The notes under the pieces: model-generated | The model's input: the letters and a program-made list of their open reading frames with translations, nothing else | What the model was told of the DNA's origin: nothing | The model's database searches: none | Made by a program: the position numbers and the translations under genes | In this document: positions 33,250-44,799 of the stretch, one piece after another | Numbering within the stretch: the stretch's first letter is position 1 | Layout of the letters: every line of letters starts with the position of its first letter | Assembly (NCBI GenBank): GCA_944472155.2 | Contig: OX235273.1 | Location: 102,074,582 to 102,138,581 of the forward strand | DNA length: 64,000 bases | From: Trichobilharzia szidati | Lineage: Eukaryota > Platyhelminthes > Trematoda > Strigeidida > Schistosomatidae | Direction: 5' to 3'

Positions 33250-34225
33250 AGTATGCAATATACCGAGTGGTTCACTATAGAAAACTCAGTAAAGCCTTTG
33301 AAGTGAAGACCGGAGTGAGATAAGGCTGTCTAATAGTATTCCTGATTGCAGTGGACTGGCAGACACTGAAGAGTAAGAAGATAGACATACATTGAACCGA
33401 TGAGAATACTCCAGTAGATACGAAGTTCTTTGATGATTTGTGTCTAATTTCACATAGATAAATTAGAGCAAACACCAGCAAGGTGTATGAAGAGGCATCA
33501 AAGACAGAAGGCAGAGGTGATGTAGATATTTATCCATCACTATCACCAGCAACAAAAAGCATCAAACACAATCAATGGGAGGATTCTGAGGGCGCTTACC
33601 TGCATCAGTTATCTAGGAAGCATCAATTCAGCTATAGGTGGTACGGATCAGGATGTCAAAGGCAGTCAGGATCTAAAAGGCAAGACAGTCAATCGTTATA
33701 CTGAAATCAGTGTGGAAATCTGCTCCACTCAGCATACGGCAGGAGATTCAGATTTTCAAAGTCAACTCAGTCAGTACTTCTGCACGATATACAGACATCT
33801 CTTGAGCGTCACCAACAGTAGTTCAAAACAGGCCTCAGACTATAATCAACAGCTGCGATCTTCGCTTCATACCGACGGGTAGATGACAGGCAACAAAGAA
33901 TAAGCCCCTATGTACTCTCACAACGATGCGAACTGATGAAGAACCTGTTGCTCCAAAAATATGCTGAAGGAAGTGGAAGTGGACTGAACACATACTGAGG
34001 AGACTATTGAGCGCCAGGCTGGCACTCAAGTGGAAACCATATAGAAATGGATGAGTTCTGCCTTCGTCTGAGGGCAAAATGGAGGAGATTGTATGAGGAG
34101 AAATTAAAAGCTTGTGGCTAGTCATAGAGCCAGTTCATCTAAACTGCAGAGAACAGCATGAAACAGCAACGAGTTGTTAAATTTTCTCTGATTTTCTCAG
34201 AACCCAAGGGAATAGTAAAAAAAAT
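33250..34225 (+). mobile_element. RTE retrotransposon, 5'-truncated
   Basis: From 33283 the frame gives KPLKVKTGVR, a stop, GCLIVFLIAVDWQTLK (palm motif with a small deletion) and TKFFDDLCLISH (catalytic FFDD box at about 33424-33460). The RTE C-terminus then follows and ends at CTCAGAACCCAAGGGAATAG with an A-rich tail. Frames of 68 and 96 codons on the minus strand are shadows. Confidence 0.85.
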
Positions 34226-34229
34226 ATTA

Positions 34230-35035
34230 AGAAAAGAATAATTATAACTAAAAAAAAGCCCCTGTAGGCATTTAAGCGTAGGTTCAGTTGAAAAGTAATT
34301 ATTTAAAAAAAATTATTATCAGAATCCGTGAAGGATCTTTAACTCTCACTTCACTCTGGTTGTCCTTATTTTAACTTCTGTATTCTGTTGATGACCCATT
34401 TGAAGATAAGCAAAACTATTTTTTTTCAATGAAATGAATTTCATTAATTTTTCCTGAAATGTAGATTAAGTGAAAGCAAACAGAAAAAAAAACGCGAGAG
34501 ACTAGAAACAGCCAATCTTCATGGGTAAGTAATTTCAGTAATTGTTTCATTCTTCTATCTATCTATCTAAACAAACTGTAATCTTCTAAATGCACATTTC
34601 TATGCAGACGTTTTTGTATTGAAAAAAAGGATAGAGTGGAATTCTATGCTTAAATGCATAAAACTATTTCAGTTTCATAAGGGATTAAATTTTGAAAGTA
34701 TTGAAACGCGTGAAAATAGAAAAATAATCAAAACTTAATATTAAATCTGTTTTTAGTATATACTCGATGGAGTGTAATAAGAAGTCATATTTCCAGCCTA
34801 GCTATTGAACCTTTTAAGAAAGATACTGTATGCATAATAAAGGTTACGCTTATTATCTTTCGCTCTTTGTGTATTTTACATTAGAGAATAATTGGAATCC
34901 TAACATATTTAGTGGCTGGTTTTCAGAATTTCCATTGAATATGATGAACTGGCTTTTAAGCTTTTCTGGTTATGTGCGTCAATGACAGCAGGAAGTAACG
35001 TAAATTCATGATTTGCTTTCAACCCACCGCTTTCT
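34230..35035. other. AT-rich interval
   Basis: A TCTA microsatellite lies at 34553-34568. No coding signature. Confidence 0.4.
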
Positions 35036-35039
35036 AGCC

Positions 35040-35350
35040 GAGGAAGAGAAAAGGTGGGTAGGGCTTTAGTTTTGCCATCACCACCAAATCAATGGAATAT
35101 TGATGCAGAGTATTTTCAGAAGCATGACCTGGTCTACGCACGTGAATATCAGCCAAGTAGAGCAGAATGGATAGAGGATGCAGTCAAAAGGAAACGTGGA
35201 TTTGTGGTTTATGGAGTAAAAGTTGGGCATGAAACATAGATGAGACACGAAATTCACTCAAGATATCGCTACATCAAGTCCTCACAGCTTGAGGTACCCT
35301 TAGATCTACTTCATGAAACATTTAAACTGCCTCTAGTTATTACGAAGTGA
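35040..35350 (+). pseudogene. Ty3/gypsy pol C-terminal fragment
   Basis: The frame from 35054 reads EYFQKHDLVYAREYQPSRAE, WIEDAVKRKRGFVVYGVKVG, then, past one stop, MRHEIHSRYRYIKSSQLEVP and LDLLHETFKLPLVI. The pattern DLVYAR...WI.G.I..R.G...Y.V.VG...W.RH..QLR..., ending in a P(L/V)D(L/V)LLDTFELP-like segment, is what I know from the region after integrase in flatworm CsRn1-type gypsy elements. The assignment rests on that remembered pattern; no LTR or upstream domain is seen. It is a relic with one stop replacing the tryptophan position. Confidence 0.6.
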
Positions 35351-35359
35351 AACCAATAG

Positions 35360-37425
35360 AAGTCGGAGAATAAGAACATAGAAGACAATCCAGTCGCAGA
35401 AGATCTCAAATAATGAGGTTACAAGTTGGCCCAAAGAAGAAGAGGTACTAATTTTGTCATACATGCTGAGTTATTTTTTGATAACATTAACGTTACATAC
35501 ACCTAATGAACCACTGTCTTCTTTCACAGTACAGCGAAGATTGAGTTTGCCCCCCTTAAGACGGTTTTCAACTGTTTCAACTAACCAATGAAGTTTGTGT
35601 CTCCCAATATCATTTGAAAACAATATATGTGTAATTGCTGTCAAGCATTTTTTCTGTTGATTACAGGTAGTAAAAGCTCTGCTATCAGCGGTGTGTCTTT
35701 TTCTTCCTTGCTTTGCATGTGGATAGTATTGTTCAGTGATGGCCATGGTTACGAACAGCCATTTGAACAGTAGGTTGGCAAATCTACTAGGTAGGAATGT
35801 TGATTAGCACAAGAGAATCAAAAACTACCAGGTTCTATTGATGGTCATACCACGTAACTTAGCTAGTAAGTACAATGCATTAGAATGTGATTATTGTAGG
35901 TACAAAATGTGAGCACTGTGGTAGAATACAATTCAGTCTCCAGAATAAGAGTTGCATTATTTCGATTGCATGTGCTTGGTGTGGATTTGGTGAAGAAAGA
36001 TTCAGTGAATAACCTCTCTCACTCTCCACTAATCTAAATTTCTTTTTATTACTTTTCCCTGTCGCGTGTAAGTATCTACGTATGGAGAGATAAATGAAAT
36101 AAAAGTAGTGAACGATTATCATGTAATAGAGAATTTAGTAAATTAGAATGAGAAAGACTTTGTAAATACAATAACTAGTTTGAAAAGCATTACGTTAACC
36201 CAGGGTAACAAACATAATTAGGCGATGTAGTCGTTTGTGGTCTGAAATAAGCAAAGGGAAAAAGGTAAGAAACAAATGGCATAAGGATTTAGGTGTTATC
36301 TATCAATGTTTATATACTATTTGTGCACCCAATCGTAGTTTAGGGTAAACACAGTGGATGAATATGATTCCTCTGGTACCACTTCATCTACTGATAGAAG
36401 ACGTAGTTGGGCTCCTGTAGATAGATTCCTCGGAACTGGATAGATCATCAAGAACGCTTTCTCAATTTTTTTATTGAATATCCAGTGTTTACTAAGTAGG
36501 TAATATGTGTGCAATGTTTACTCATTCGATTTCCTCTTTACTCAACCATGCAAATATATGTACATGTGAGCTCATGGTTAAAGCCGTCTGATTACGGCCT
36601 GCGTAATTTTGTAAATGACCAATGATTGCTTCGTCAGACTGCATCTATGAGTTCAACTGGTCTGTGTAGTATTCATATTGTCTCTCATACCACTGACTAC
36701 AATCACCCGTGAAACCACTACTTTTGACTAAACATACGCAAACGCATCGCTGAATTGTTTAAATTAAACTTTATCTCATATTCGTGTTGGCTATGCATCT
36801 TATATTCATTTAAATGATAATCAAAAATCACTGACTATTGTTCTACTTCGTACCTGTACCTTCACCACAATACACTTTCTGACATAATTGTAATTTGCCT
36901 TTGCTGACTATTTTATGCTTAAATTTCATGCATTTCCAATTGTACAGCCTGAAGAAAAATTTATTGAAAACAACAGTTGACTCTAATAATTCTTTAACCT
37001 ATGTTTACAAAATGTTGTTCTTTCTGAAATTCAGTATGATGAGGACTGATAGGAAAAGACGTAGCAGGGCAATTATTTTGTTGATAAGCGAACAGTTATC
37101 TATGCGTGACGGTTCATAATGTCCTGAGTAACATGATGACCTGGTCAGTGGTCAGGTCACAAAGCTCAGCTTGTAGAGTGCAATGCTAGTATTCCGAAGC
37201 ACACTGGTCAGAATTCTAGGTTTCCGTTCCACATTCAGTCATAGTTCCTTGCAAAAATAATAATGAACCGACACCTATAAACAGACAGAACGGTGAAAAA
37301 GGACTACAGCGGTCAATAAATGCCTTTGAACAAGCAATCCGGATACAGGACTGTTAAAATCTCTGAGTTTATTGGTAAGTTGTACATTTAGATGTTTAGA
37401 CTGTGTAGTAAGACAGTCCTGGGTT
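35360..37425. other. Interval with no recognised element
   Basis: Holds a 91-codon minus frame at 35471-35746 (HTADSRAFTTCNQQKKCLTA region, no domain recognised) and a 65-codon minus frame at 36317-36514. Neither has supporting context such as splice sites or repeat homology. Confidence 0.35.
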
Positions 37426-37429
37426 AATG

Positions 37430-37625
37430 TAACGCTTAATCCTTAACCTAACTTCCAACCCTATTCTAAGACATAATCCCAACTCTCAATCCTAGTTCAG
37501 TCACTAAGCCTTTCTCCTAAGCTTAATGTTTGTCCTTATCCTAGCTCTAATCCGACCCTAACTTTTATTTAACCCTTTATATTAGTCTTATTTTTAACTC
37601 TTAAACTTTATTCAACCGGGAACCT
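37430..37625. repeat. Degenerate telomere-like C-rich tract
   Basis: About 195 bp made of irregular CCTAA-, CCTTAACC-, CCAACCC- and CCCTAAC-like units (for example TCCTTAACCTAACTTCCAAC and CCGACCCTAACTTTTATTTA). The C-rich strand of flatworm telomeres is CCCTAA, so this reads as an eroded interstitial telomere-like or related simple array. Confidence 0.55.
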
Positions 37626-37869
37626 TTACGCTAGACATTAGAAGTAAGAAAGTTAGGTCAGTGGAAAAATCTTGAAACGAAGAACTACACTTCGTTCATG
37701 ATGTTATTGTTTATTCGAGGCTATCTATTGGCTGCTATCGTTTATGTTCACCATAAATATATGTGCTTGTTTTGTAAATTCTTTAGAAATAACGTGTAAC
37801 TTGATTCTAATTTGGATTGCTGATATTATAAAATATAACTGCCTTAAACTAGTTTGTACGCCTCAGTAG

Positions 37870-38090
37870 TATACACCCACCACGGCTTTAGCCCAGGATC
37901 AGCCGGTTACAAAGTGAACTTGAAGACCATTCAGCCATTTGGGTCCATTGTAAATTCCAACTTCTACCGACTCGCTATATGTGTAGCGCAACTGCTAGTC
38001 AGTGTTATCGGTGAATGACTGTTCTCTAGTGTCCACCGGTCGCAACTTCATACGTGAACTCTAGGGAGCCAGCCGTTAAGGGTCAAATGT
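37870..38090 (-). repeat. R4/R5 repeat copy
   Basis: TAGCCCAGGATCAGCCGGTT is the reverse of the R4 box B region (compare CGAACCCAGGATCATCCGGT near 58425), and AACTTCTACCGACTCGCTAT is the reverse of the R5/R4 joint seen at 2780-2795. Confidence 0.45.
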
Positions 38091-38099
38091 TGGTTTGCT

Positions 38100-38790
38100 G
38101 AGATCTGATTAGTAACAGGTTTTGTATGCTTACTAACTGATATTTTTCTACTGATCCAGTATTTCTTCTGGTGATGTGTATACGATTTCTACCTGGTTCT
38201 TTTATATCAAAAATATTCATAATTGGTCAAAAATCGCTGAAGTTATTTCCCTACTTAACAGGCAGATCAGTATGTGAGGATAAATGTTAAAAATAATCCA
38301 GATTAAAATTGTCTTTCATTCAATTTCTAAACTTTGAGCATTTTGACAAGCGAAAAAGAAAACATACTTCGCTAAAACTTATGTGAGTTTCATTTTTCTG
38401 GTGAAATGAATCCTACAAATGTCTTTTTCAGGGTTGTAAGGCAACGACGAGAGTGAAGGCGAAGAAGAAGTCAGTATTTAAACACAGTAACTTGGTTATT
38501 TCTATAAATAAACAAGTTGTATGCTAGGAAAGCTGAGTTATGTTTGTGAAAATGCGCATTTCTCATTCATATTGTATAGTTGATTAATTTTCATAGGATA
38601 GTTTTTTTTAAAACAGGAGTAAATGATATGCGTAAATGTTTAAGAATATCTCACCGTAATGAATTACTTAGAAGTGATTTGTAAATGTCAACGCATTTAG
38701 CTCACTTATGTCTATCTGTGATTGAAGATATAGGCTACTCACTCAAAAGAAATTTAAAATTACTGTTCTCAGAAAATGAGAGACCAAATA
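38100..38790. other. Nothing recognised
   Basis: AT-rich. It runs into a PLE terminal motif at its right end, so its last part may be PLE tail. Confidence 0.35.
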
Positions 38791-38798
38791 TACGATTA

Positions 38799-38842
38799 TA
38801 CAGATGGATAATAAATTCATTGAAAAGAGTCTGTTCGTTGAA
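38799..38842 (+). repeat. Solo PLE terminal motif
   Basis: TACAG, GGATAATAAATTC, ATTGAAAAGAGTCTG and TTCGTTGAATATCG closely follow the PLE terminus at 45911-45954, but no PLE coding part lies upstream. It is either a 5'-truncated PLE consisting only of tail or a solo terminal repeat. Confidence 0.5.
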
Positions 38843-38939
38843 TATCGTGTTCTTAATAAAAGTGCACAAAAAGACAAAAAAGAATAATTAACACAAAGTT
38901 TGTTTATCCAATCAGAGAAGGATTAACAGAGTAGGATAA

Positions 38940-39480
38940 GAGTTATAATAAACTGTTTTCGAATTCCCCGGTGGGGGCTTAAGTTTATGAATAGCTATAG
39001 CTTCAGCGCATTTCAATAAGCTCCCTTCATCTTAAAAGATGTGTTAACCTCCATTTTACATTTCATATCAATTAGATGTTTGGCTATAGATAAAGTCCAT
39101 CTGCCTTTCTGTCCATTTTGGAATACGCTCTCCCACCCTCACATGCAAAGCGCCAATACTTCTCCTTAAATATGTGTATCCACAAACACAAATAAGTTGG
39201 CAAATAGTGTTGGATGTGACACTTTTGAGGTTTGTAGTGGAGCATATATTTGGCTTTTTCAATGATTACAAGCCAGATCCTATGGATAACCGAGTTTAAT
39301 CTCTGTCTTAAAATCCTACTATTTATTTCCCCATTGTATGGTAATTTGATGAACCCATCTTTCTTAGGGGCTGAATAGATTGTAGGTTTTAAGACTAACT
39401 GGCTTCTACACTTATTTAAAAATTTCAAAAGAAATTCGTTTTCAACAAGAGTATCCTCTTAAGTTTTCAAAAACAATTTA
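38940..39480 (-). pseudogene. Penelope-like element fragment (lineage B)
   Basis: The minus strand gives LVLKPTIYSAPKKDGFIKLP, YNGEINSRILRQRLNSVIHR, then, in the next frame, SNTICQLICVCGYTYLRRSI and GALHVRVGERIPKW (GIY-YIG region with YLRR replacing YIGR). After a further shift comes LKCAEAIAIHKLKPPP, the closing helix. The 114- and 64-codon frames are its two main pieces. Sequence differs clearly from lineage A and fits that at 59.0-60.3 kb better. Confidence 0.72.
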
Positions 39481-39489
39481 TTAATACTC

Positions 39490-40055
39490 TTAATCTACCT
39501 TTATCACTCTTATTTGATTGGATGGCCAGACGTTGTGTTAATAATTCTTAAATCCTTTTAGTCACTTTGTATACTTTAATTGCCCTTTATTTTCGCAAAT
39601 AAATTTACTTGACAAGTAAATGTGTAATCAAATTATTAGGAATGTATTGTGCAAATACATCACATTTTTCAGATAATCTCCGTCTTCTAATAACACTATC
39701 CAAATTTATAAAAGGGACTACTTGTTTCAAATAGGATCCAATGAAAATAAACTGTCTTCCAGTCTAAAATGTTTTGTCCTTTTCTTTTGAATATATATAG
39801 TTTGCTCTGGTGTTTGATCTAAAACTTATGACGGTAAGCCGCTTTAAATCAATGTACATATATTTACCACATCGAGATGAATTACCTGCCTACTTGTACA
39901 GTAAAATGTAGTTTATTTACTTCCTTTATCATCTAGCACTGCTTGCCCGGACTATTTTTTCCTAGCCTATATCTACCACTTTCATATCAACATTTATTTG
40001 TGTCATCACTCCGTTTTTCCTTATCCATGTTACCACTAAACTCTGGAACTATTCA
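39490..40055. other. AT-rich interval, nothing recognised
   Basis: No frame or repeat relative identified. Confidence 0.4.
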
Positions 40056-40059
40056 TCTT

Positions 40060-40200
40060 TACTGTTGACCAGAAAGTCCTGGGTTTGAACCTCAGTGGGC
40101 ACACACTGCTGAAGTGTCCCAAAGGCTAGGATGAAACAGCTGTTCCTAATGGTTCTCTAACCGATGTTAGCTCATGATTAAACACTGTAACCAATCAATC
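40060..40200 (+). repeat. R4 tRNA-like repeat
   Basis: GAAAGTCCTGGGTTTGAACC holds a good box B; GATGAAACAGCTGTTCCTAA, GGTTCTCTAACCGATGTTAG and CTCATGATTAAACAC follow in family order. Confidence 0.6.
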
Positions 40201-40444
40201 AAGTGCCTACAAATCAATAACTGAATTGGCATTCCTGTTGTTTTAATTAATTGCACAATTTATGCGCACAATCTTATTATCCTATTGACAAATCATCGTG
40301 ATTAGCTTATATTTGTAAAATTGTGTACATCTGAGTGAAGCTTGATGAAATGTTAGAGAAAAAATATTTTTTAACGCTTATATGTGTTGTACTAAACCTG
40401 TTTAATAACAATGAACACTATAAAATGCAAACTGATCTGGTGCT

Positions 40445-40905
40445 CAGTAATGACTGACTACAGACGGATGCTGACTGGAGTTGTAGTAACGGGTCGTGGC
40501 CAGTGGGGCCAACTAGGTCTCGTATTTGAGAATAAAAACTCGCCGACGTTATTTGTTAGAGGCGCCACTGAGAATCGCGAATCTAAAGAAGTTAGACAGA
40601 ACTTGGGCACTCTGGTAGAGTATAACTCCATCATGGATAAGATCTTATTTTGAAAAATCACACAGTGTTATACAGACAGTGTTATATACAGACAGAACTC
40701 ATAGACTGGCCACTGCATCCCCCTACCAGTGGCTGAATTGTCTACCAGATCACTTTGTAATCTGAAAATTCTGGATTCCGCCCCTCGTGAGTTCATGAAT
40801 GTGTACTGCTGTAGAGGTCAAAAATTAGGCTGAAAAGCTAACCAGTTATCCCTGAAGGTCTTCAGTAGTCCTCCAACAGATGTCGCATCTGTGATTAAAC
40901 TTGAA
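40445..40905 (+). repeat. R5 and R4 repeat parts
   Basis: 40449-40610 carries the R5 part (GTGGGGCCAACTAGGTCTCG-like sequence and AAAAACTCGCCGACG). 40690-40905 carries a diverged R4 part (CTACCAGATCACTTTGTAAT, CTGGATTCCG, CCTCCAACAGATGTCGCATC). The 80- and 67-codon frames over it are incidental. Confidence 0.45.
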
Positions 40906-40909
40906 ACAA

Positions 40910-42875
40910 GTGAAATTTCTTGAAATCAACACTTGAAAATACACATTATTATTCTGGTGTCTAAGAATATCTCAAAAAGGCAAAAAGGATATGGTAAAAG
41001 TGCCTTAGAAGCATTGATAGGAAACATTAGCAAAACAATAATATCAATGTAATGACAGTAAGAGTAACGGTAATGAATATTTTAGTAAAATTCCACTACA
41101 CCAAGTTAGCATTTTATGTATGCCTTTTTTTGCAGATTTTATTGTTTTTAAAGATTGCAAAGTAATTTTTCTATCTCAGCATTTATTGATGATTATCAAA
41201 GTTATGAATGTGATTGTAGACACTTAAAAGTATTAGATGATTAGGTGATAAGCAGCGAAATTCAATAAAACTTCTGTTCAGGCGTTTACAACTTTCTCGA
41301 CTGGAAGAAATTAGTCAGTACAGGTATTCATAGATGAAAGCTTTGCTTTAGTATTTCAGTTAAAATTTCAACCATGGCGACGCTACTCATCATCATAAAG
41401 CATAGTATTTGACAGGTTCTCAAGTGGAAGCTGGACGAGAAGTGATGGGTTAGGAGGCTAAGTACGAGATGGAGAATATGAAGTGGAATGGAATTTCCAT
41501 ACTAATTTGTTTGTTAAATAGTATTATTTTTAATGGAAGACCAGGTTTTGAAAATAATTTATTGTTCCTAATCATACCACTTATAACTACACAACTTTCA
41601 AAGTTGAGTTTTATGGTTTTCTTTATTCCTTCTCATTTGACATAGCGGTAGTAGAATATTCCAGTAATCTTGGACAGGTGTTGAATCAGGCTAATTGCAC
41701 TTATTCTCAGATGATTCGATAAGTAAAGTTTCAGTCATCCGTGTTTCCTTACATCCTATTATATTAGATTTTAAGAAGGACATCTCGTCCCAGGTATCAC
41801 ATGGTTATGCGTAACTGCATGTTGTGCCATAGTGGACCTTTTTTCGAAGTTTCTTATCTCATTAGGGTCAGTTAATCCAGATTTTGTCAAGTTTTTGTGC
41901 TGCGCTAATGTGATTGACCCAGTCCTAAGACTAATTTGGCATATATATTTGACTTCACAATCATTTCGGAGCAATACGTACGTACACTAAACGATTTTAT
42001 TTAGTGGACTTCATAAGGACTTAAAACCTTACACTTTGATTCTAAGTAGGTTTTTGTATCGTAATACCATTTTTATTTCTTTTTTGTAAGAAGAATTCTA
42101 GTTAAGGTTTCGAAGCTACCACTCTATGTATTGAAGTGAAAGTTTTTCCATAGTTATGAATACATTAGAAAGCGGTGACAGGTTACCGAGTACAGAGGAC
42201 ATGGGCAGCTGAAGTCCAGTATTCACCCCAGAATGTAAGAAATGTAAAAATAATATTATAGTAATATTAGCATCGAAGTTGACCTATTTTTTCATCCTTT
42301 GAAGGAACGCATTTATAATGACTGTAAAATAACATACAGTACTAGTTATAAGCATCAAGATCATAGATGCTACGAATTTATCTGGATGATTTGTGGATCG
42401 AGTCAAACTGAGTCATTATGATATTACTGAAAATAATCCCAGCATGTTTAAAATATCCCCAATTTCCGAAAAAGTCTTGTTTTGAACTTTTAAACACACT
42501 GGGTTTATTTTAGGTAATTTTATAATATAACAATAGTGCTGAAGTATTGTTGACTAGTATTATAGTCAGCGGTCGTTTTGAGATAAGTGAAGATGCCTAC
42601 GTCTTCAGCAAGTGTTTAGAGGCAAGAAACAAGCCATGAGAAGCAACAATCAATATAAAATCACTATCTTGTAATTGCAGTAGAGTATGTGCCATGGAAT
42701 CGAATGATCTCATCGGAGACATCTGTCAAAAATATACTTTCCCAGAAAATATTACTGATGCCACTATTGGCTGAAGCACTGCTGACATAGATCACATAGA
42801 TCCTTGCGTGCTTTCAAAAGTATTCCAATACATCCAATGACTGTTCCTGAGCACAAATTGTCGTTCCCTGACAGG
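40910..42875. other. AT-rich interval with faint RTE-like traces
   Basis: GACAGGTTCTCAAGTGGAAG at 41412-41431 and GGCAGCTGAAGTCCAGTATT at 42205-42224 (then AATAATATTATAGTAATATT) resemble parts of RTE 3' ends, but too little remains for a firm call. Confidence 0.35.
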
Positions 42876-42879
42876 TAAG

Positions 42880-43480
42880 ATTAACTGTCTGCAATGTCTC
42901 GTATCCTCCAATATACACAGAAATGCAGGAATTATTACTCTTCAAACAACCTGGATGCATGACCTATAAGATGGTATTTTAGTCTGTCTAAATGGTTTCG
43001 GATAATTCAGACAAGATGAGTGTAGCTCTAAAAATAAATGTCGTGTTGGCGTTGCGACCTTCACCAGTTCTCAGTGGTGTACTTCAAATAATGTATGTTT
43101 TAGGTGCTCTAGTGACAAAATTGACTTTTAAATATCGATCAAAATACCTGTCCAAATATAACTACATTTATATTTCAAACATTTATATTGCAGCTGGATG
43201 TAGTCTCTCAGCAATACCTTAATTTACTTCCTTTACTGCCACTTCCCCTGGAAACTCCTTGTCAATATTTACTAGTGACTTCAATTGCTGTGACTACAGT
43301 TTCCTCACATTATTAGGTGATGAAAATATTGTCAATTTCTCAACACTACTAGAAAATACATTTGATCTAGTGTTTACAAATGACTTCGGCATATTTGAAG
43401 ATCGGAAAAGAGCTCCACTACTTAATTATGTTCACTGTATCATCAGTGCCATCAAATCTGAAGCGTTAACTAAATCCTTA
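42880..43480 (+). pseudogene. CR1-like non-LTR endonuclease fragment
   Basis: In shifting plus frames: LQTTWMHDL (a TWL motif), VCLNGFG, CRVGVATFTSSQ (the GGGV.I.T motif), FPWKLLVNIYTSDFNCCDYS (the GDFN motif, reading SDFN), VNFSTLLENTFDLVFTND (the R.....LDLVFTN motif) and LLNYVHCIISAI (the SDH motif, reading YVH). This order is that of the APE endonuclease of CR1/Jockey-type elements, distinct from RTE. The catalytic histidine remains but the preceding aspartate is lost. No RT follows. Confidence 0.75.
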
Positions 43481-43794
43481 TGATATCTTTCTTTCGTTTC
43501 CGCTAGGTGTTCACTAGCAGTTTGAAAGATAATTAAACTGTGCGTGGGTACATTTTGTTAATCAAGGACATAACTAAATGGTTAAAACAATGAGAATTAG
43601 AGAGAATATGATGTGATCTGTCAGGTAGAAATTCAGATAACCCAGTGATTCTAGCACGCTGCTTAAGATAAGTTCCGTAACTGCTTATTTTCAACTGTTC
43701 TAAACTTTCTGTTCTCTTTGCCTATACCCTACGTCATATTAAACTTCGCTGAGACAGTTTCTGAGTCTCATCAGTTGGATTGGATTCCATCCCA

Positions 43795-43985
43795 GTAGTT
43801 GACTGCTCAATGTTTTGACTCGTAATATGAAAGTCCTAGGTTTGATCCTTAGTAATGAGGTCACTGGTGCCTACCGCTAAAGATTCCAAAGCTTGAAAGA
43901 AACAGATGTCCAGTTCCCCCTGGTTTTCAGTGGTTCTTAAACTCAAAATAATACGTGATCGGACTTGAAACCAATCGAATCACCG
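43795..43985 (+). repeat. R4 tRNA-like repeat
   Basis: AAGTCCTAGGTTTGATCCTT (box B), GAAACAGATGTCCAGTTCCC and TTTTCAGTGGTTCTTAAACT follow the R4 order. Confidence 0.55.
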
Positions 43986-43989
43986 TTCA

Positions 43990-44795
43990 TCTTATTTTTA
44001 GATGGAATTTAAATTTTTTCTACACATTAATATGTGCGGAGATGACATTAAAAAAGCACATAAAACTCTATAAAATCATCTAATAAAGATCTAATTGGTT
44101 CAGTGATGAATACTCGCTTGGAAATGGCTGATAAGAGACAAGAGAACAATAGATTCACAGTGAGTTGCGAAAAACATAGAACACTTATCAGCATGGTTGT
44201 CGAAAGGAGAACGTAGAAGTGTCAACACCTCAGTTGTGGAGCATATTATTAATTCTTATCATACAACATTATATATAAAGTACAACCAAGTCATTTGGTA
44301 GGATTTTGTCTACATCTTCTTTATACAGCTTAAGTCTTTGCCATCCATAAGGAGGAAAGTGAATTTTGTGTTCAGAAACGTTTTATCCAGCCTTTTTTCT
44401 TACAATGGCCTTGATACTGTTTTTCTTCTTTTCTCCCTTCTTTGTATTCCTGAATAACTGTATAGTAAGCTTTAAGTAGTCCGCTTTATGTTTTTCGTGA
44501 CTCCCTTTAAATCTTTTGCACTCTTCTCTCTTATTAACCATTTACAAAGGACCATTCATAATTTAAAACAATTAGTTCCCTTTATGAATTTAGTACAAAG
44601 CAATAAGAAGATGTAATTTGACTGAATCGTGTAATATATTTGCGCAACACATTTCGAACAATCTGATCACACACGGACTTGTCATAGGAATATATATGAA
44701 ATTATTAAAGAGTTAAGAGGTAAGAAAACAAACATTTTAAAAGGACATATTGAAGGTCAAAATAAAAATGAAGATCACTAAACCAAATAAGAGAG
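43990..44795. other. AT-rich interval, nothing recognised
   Basis: No frame or repeat relative identified. Confidence 0.4.
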
Positions 44796-44799
44796 ATAA

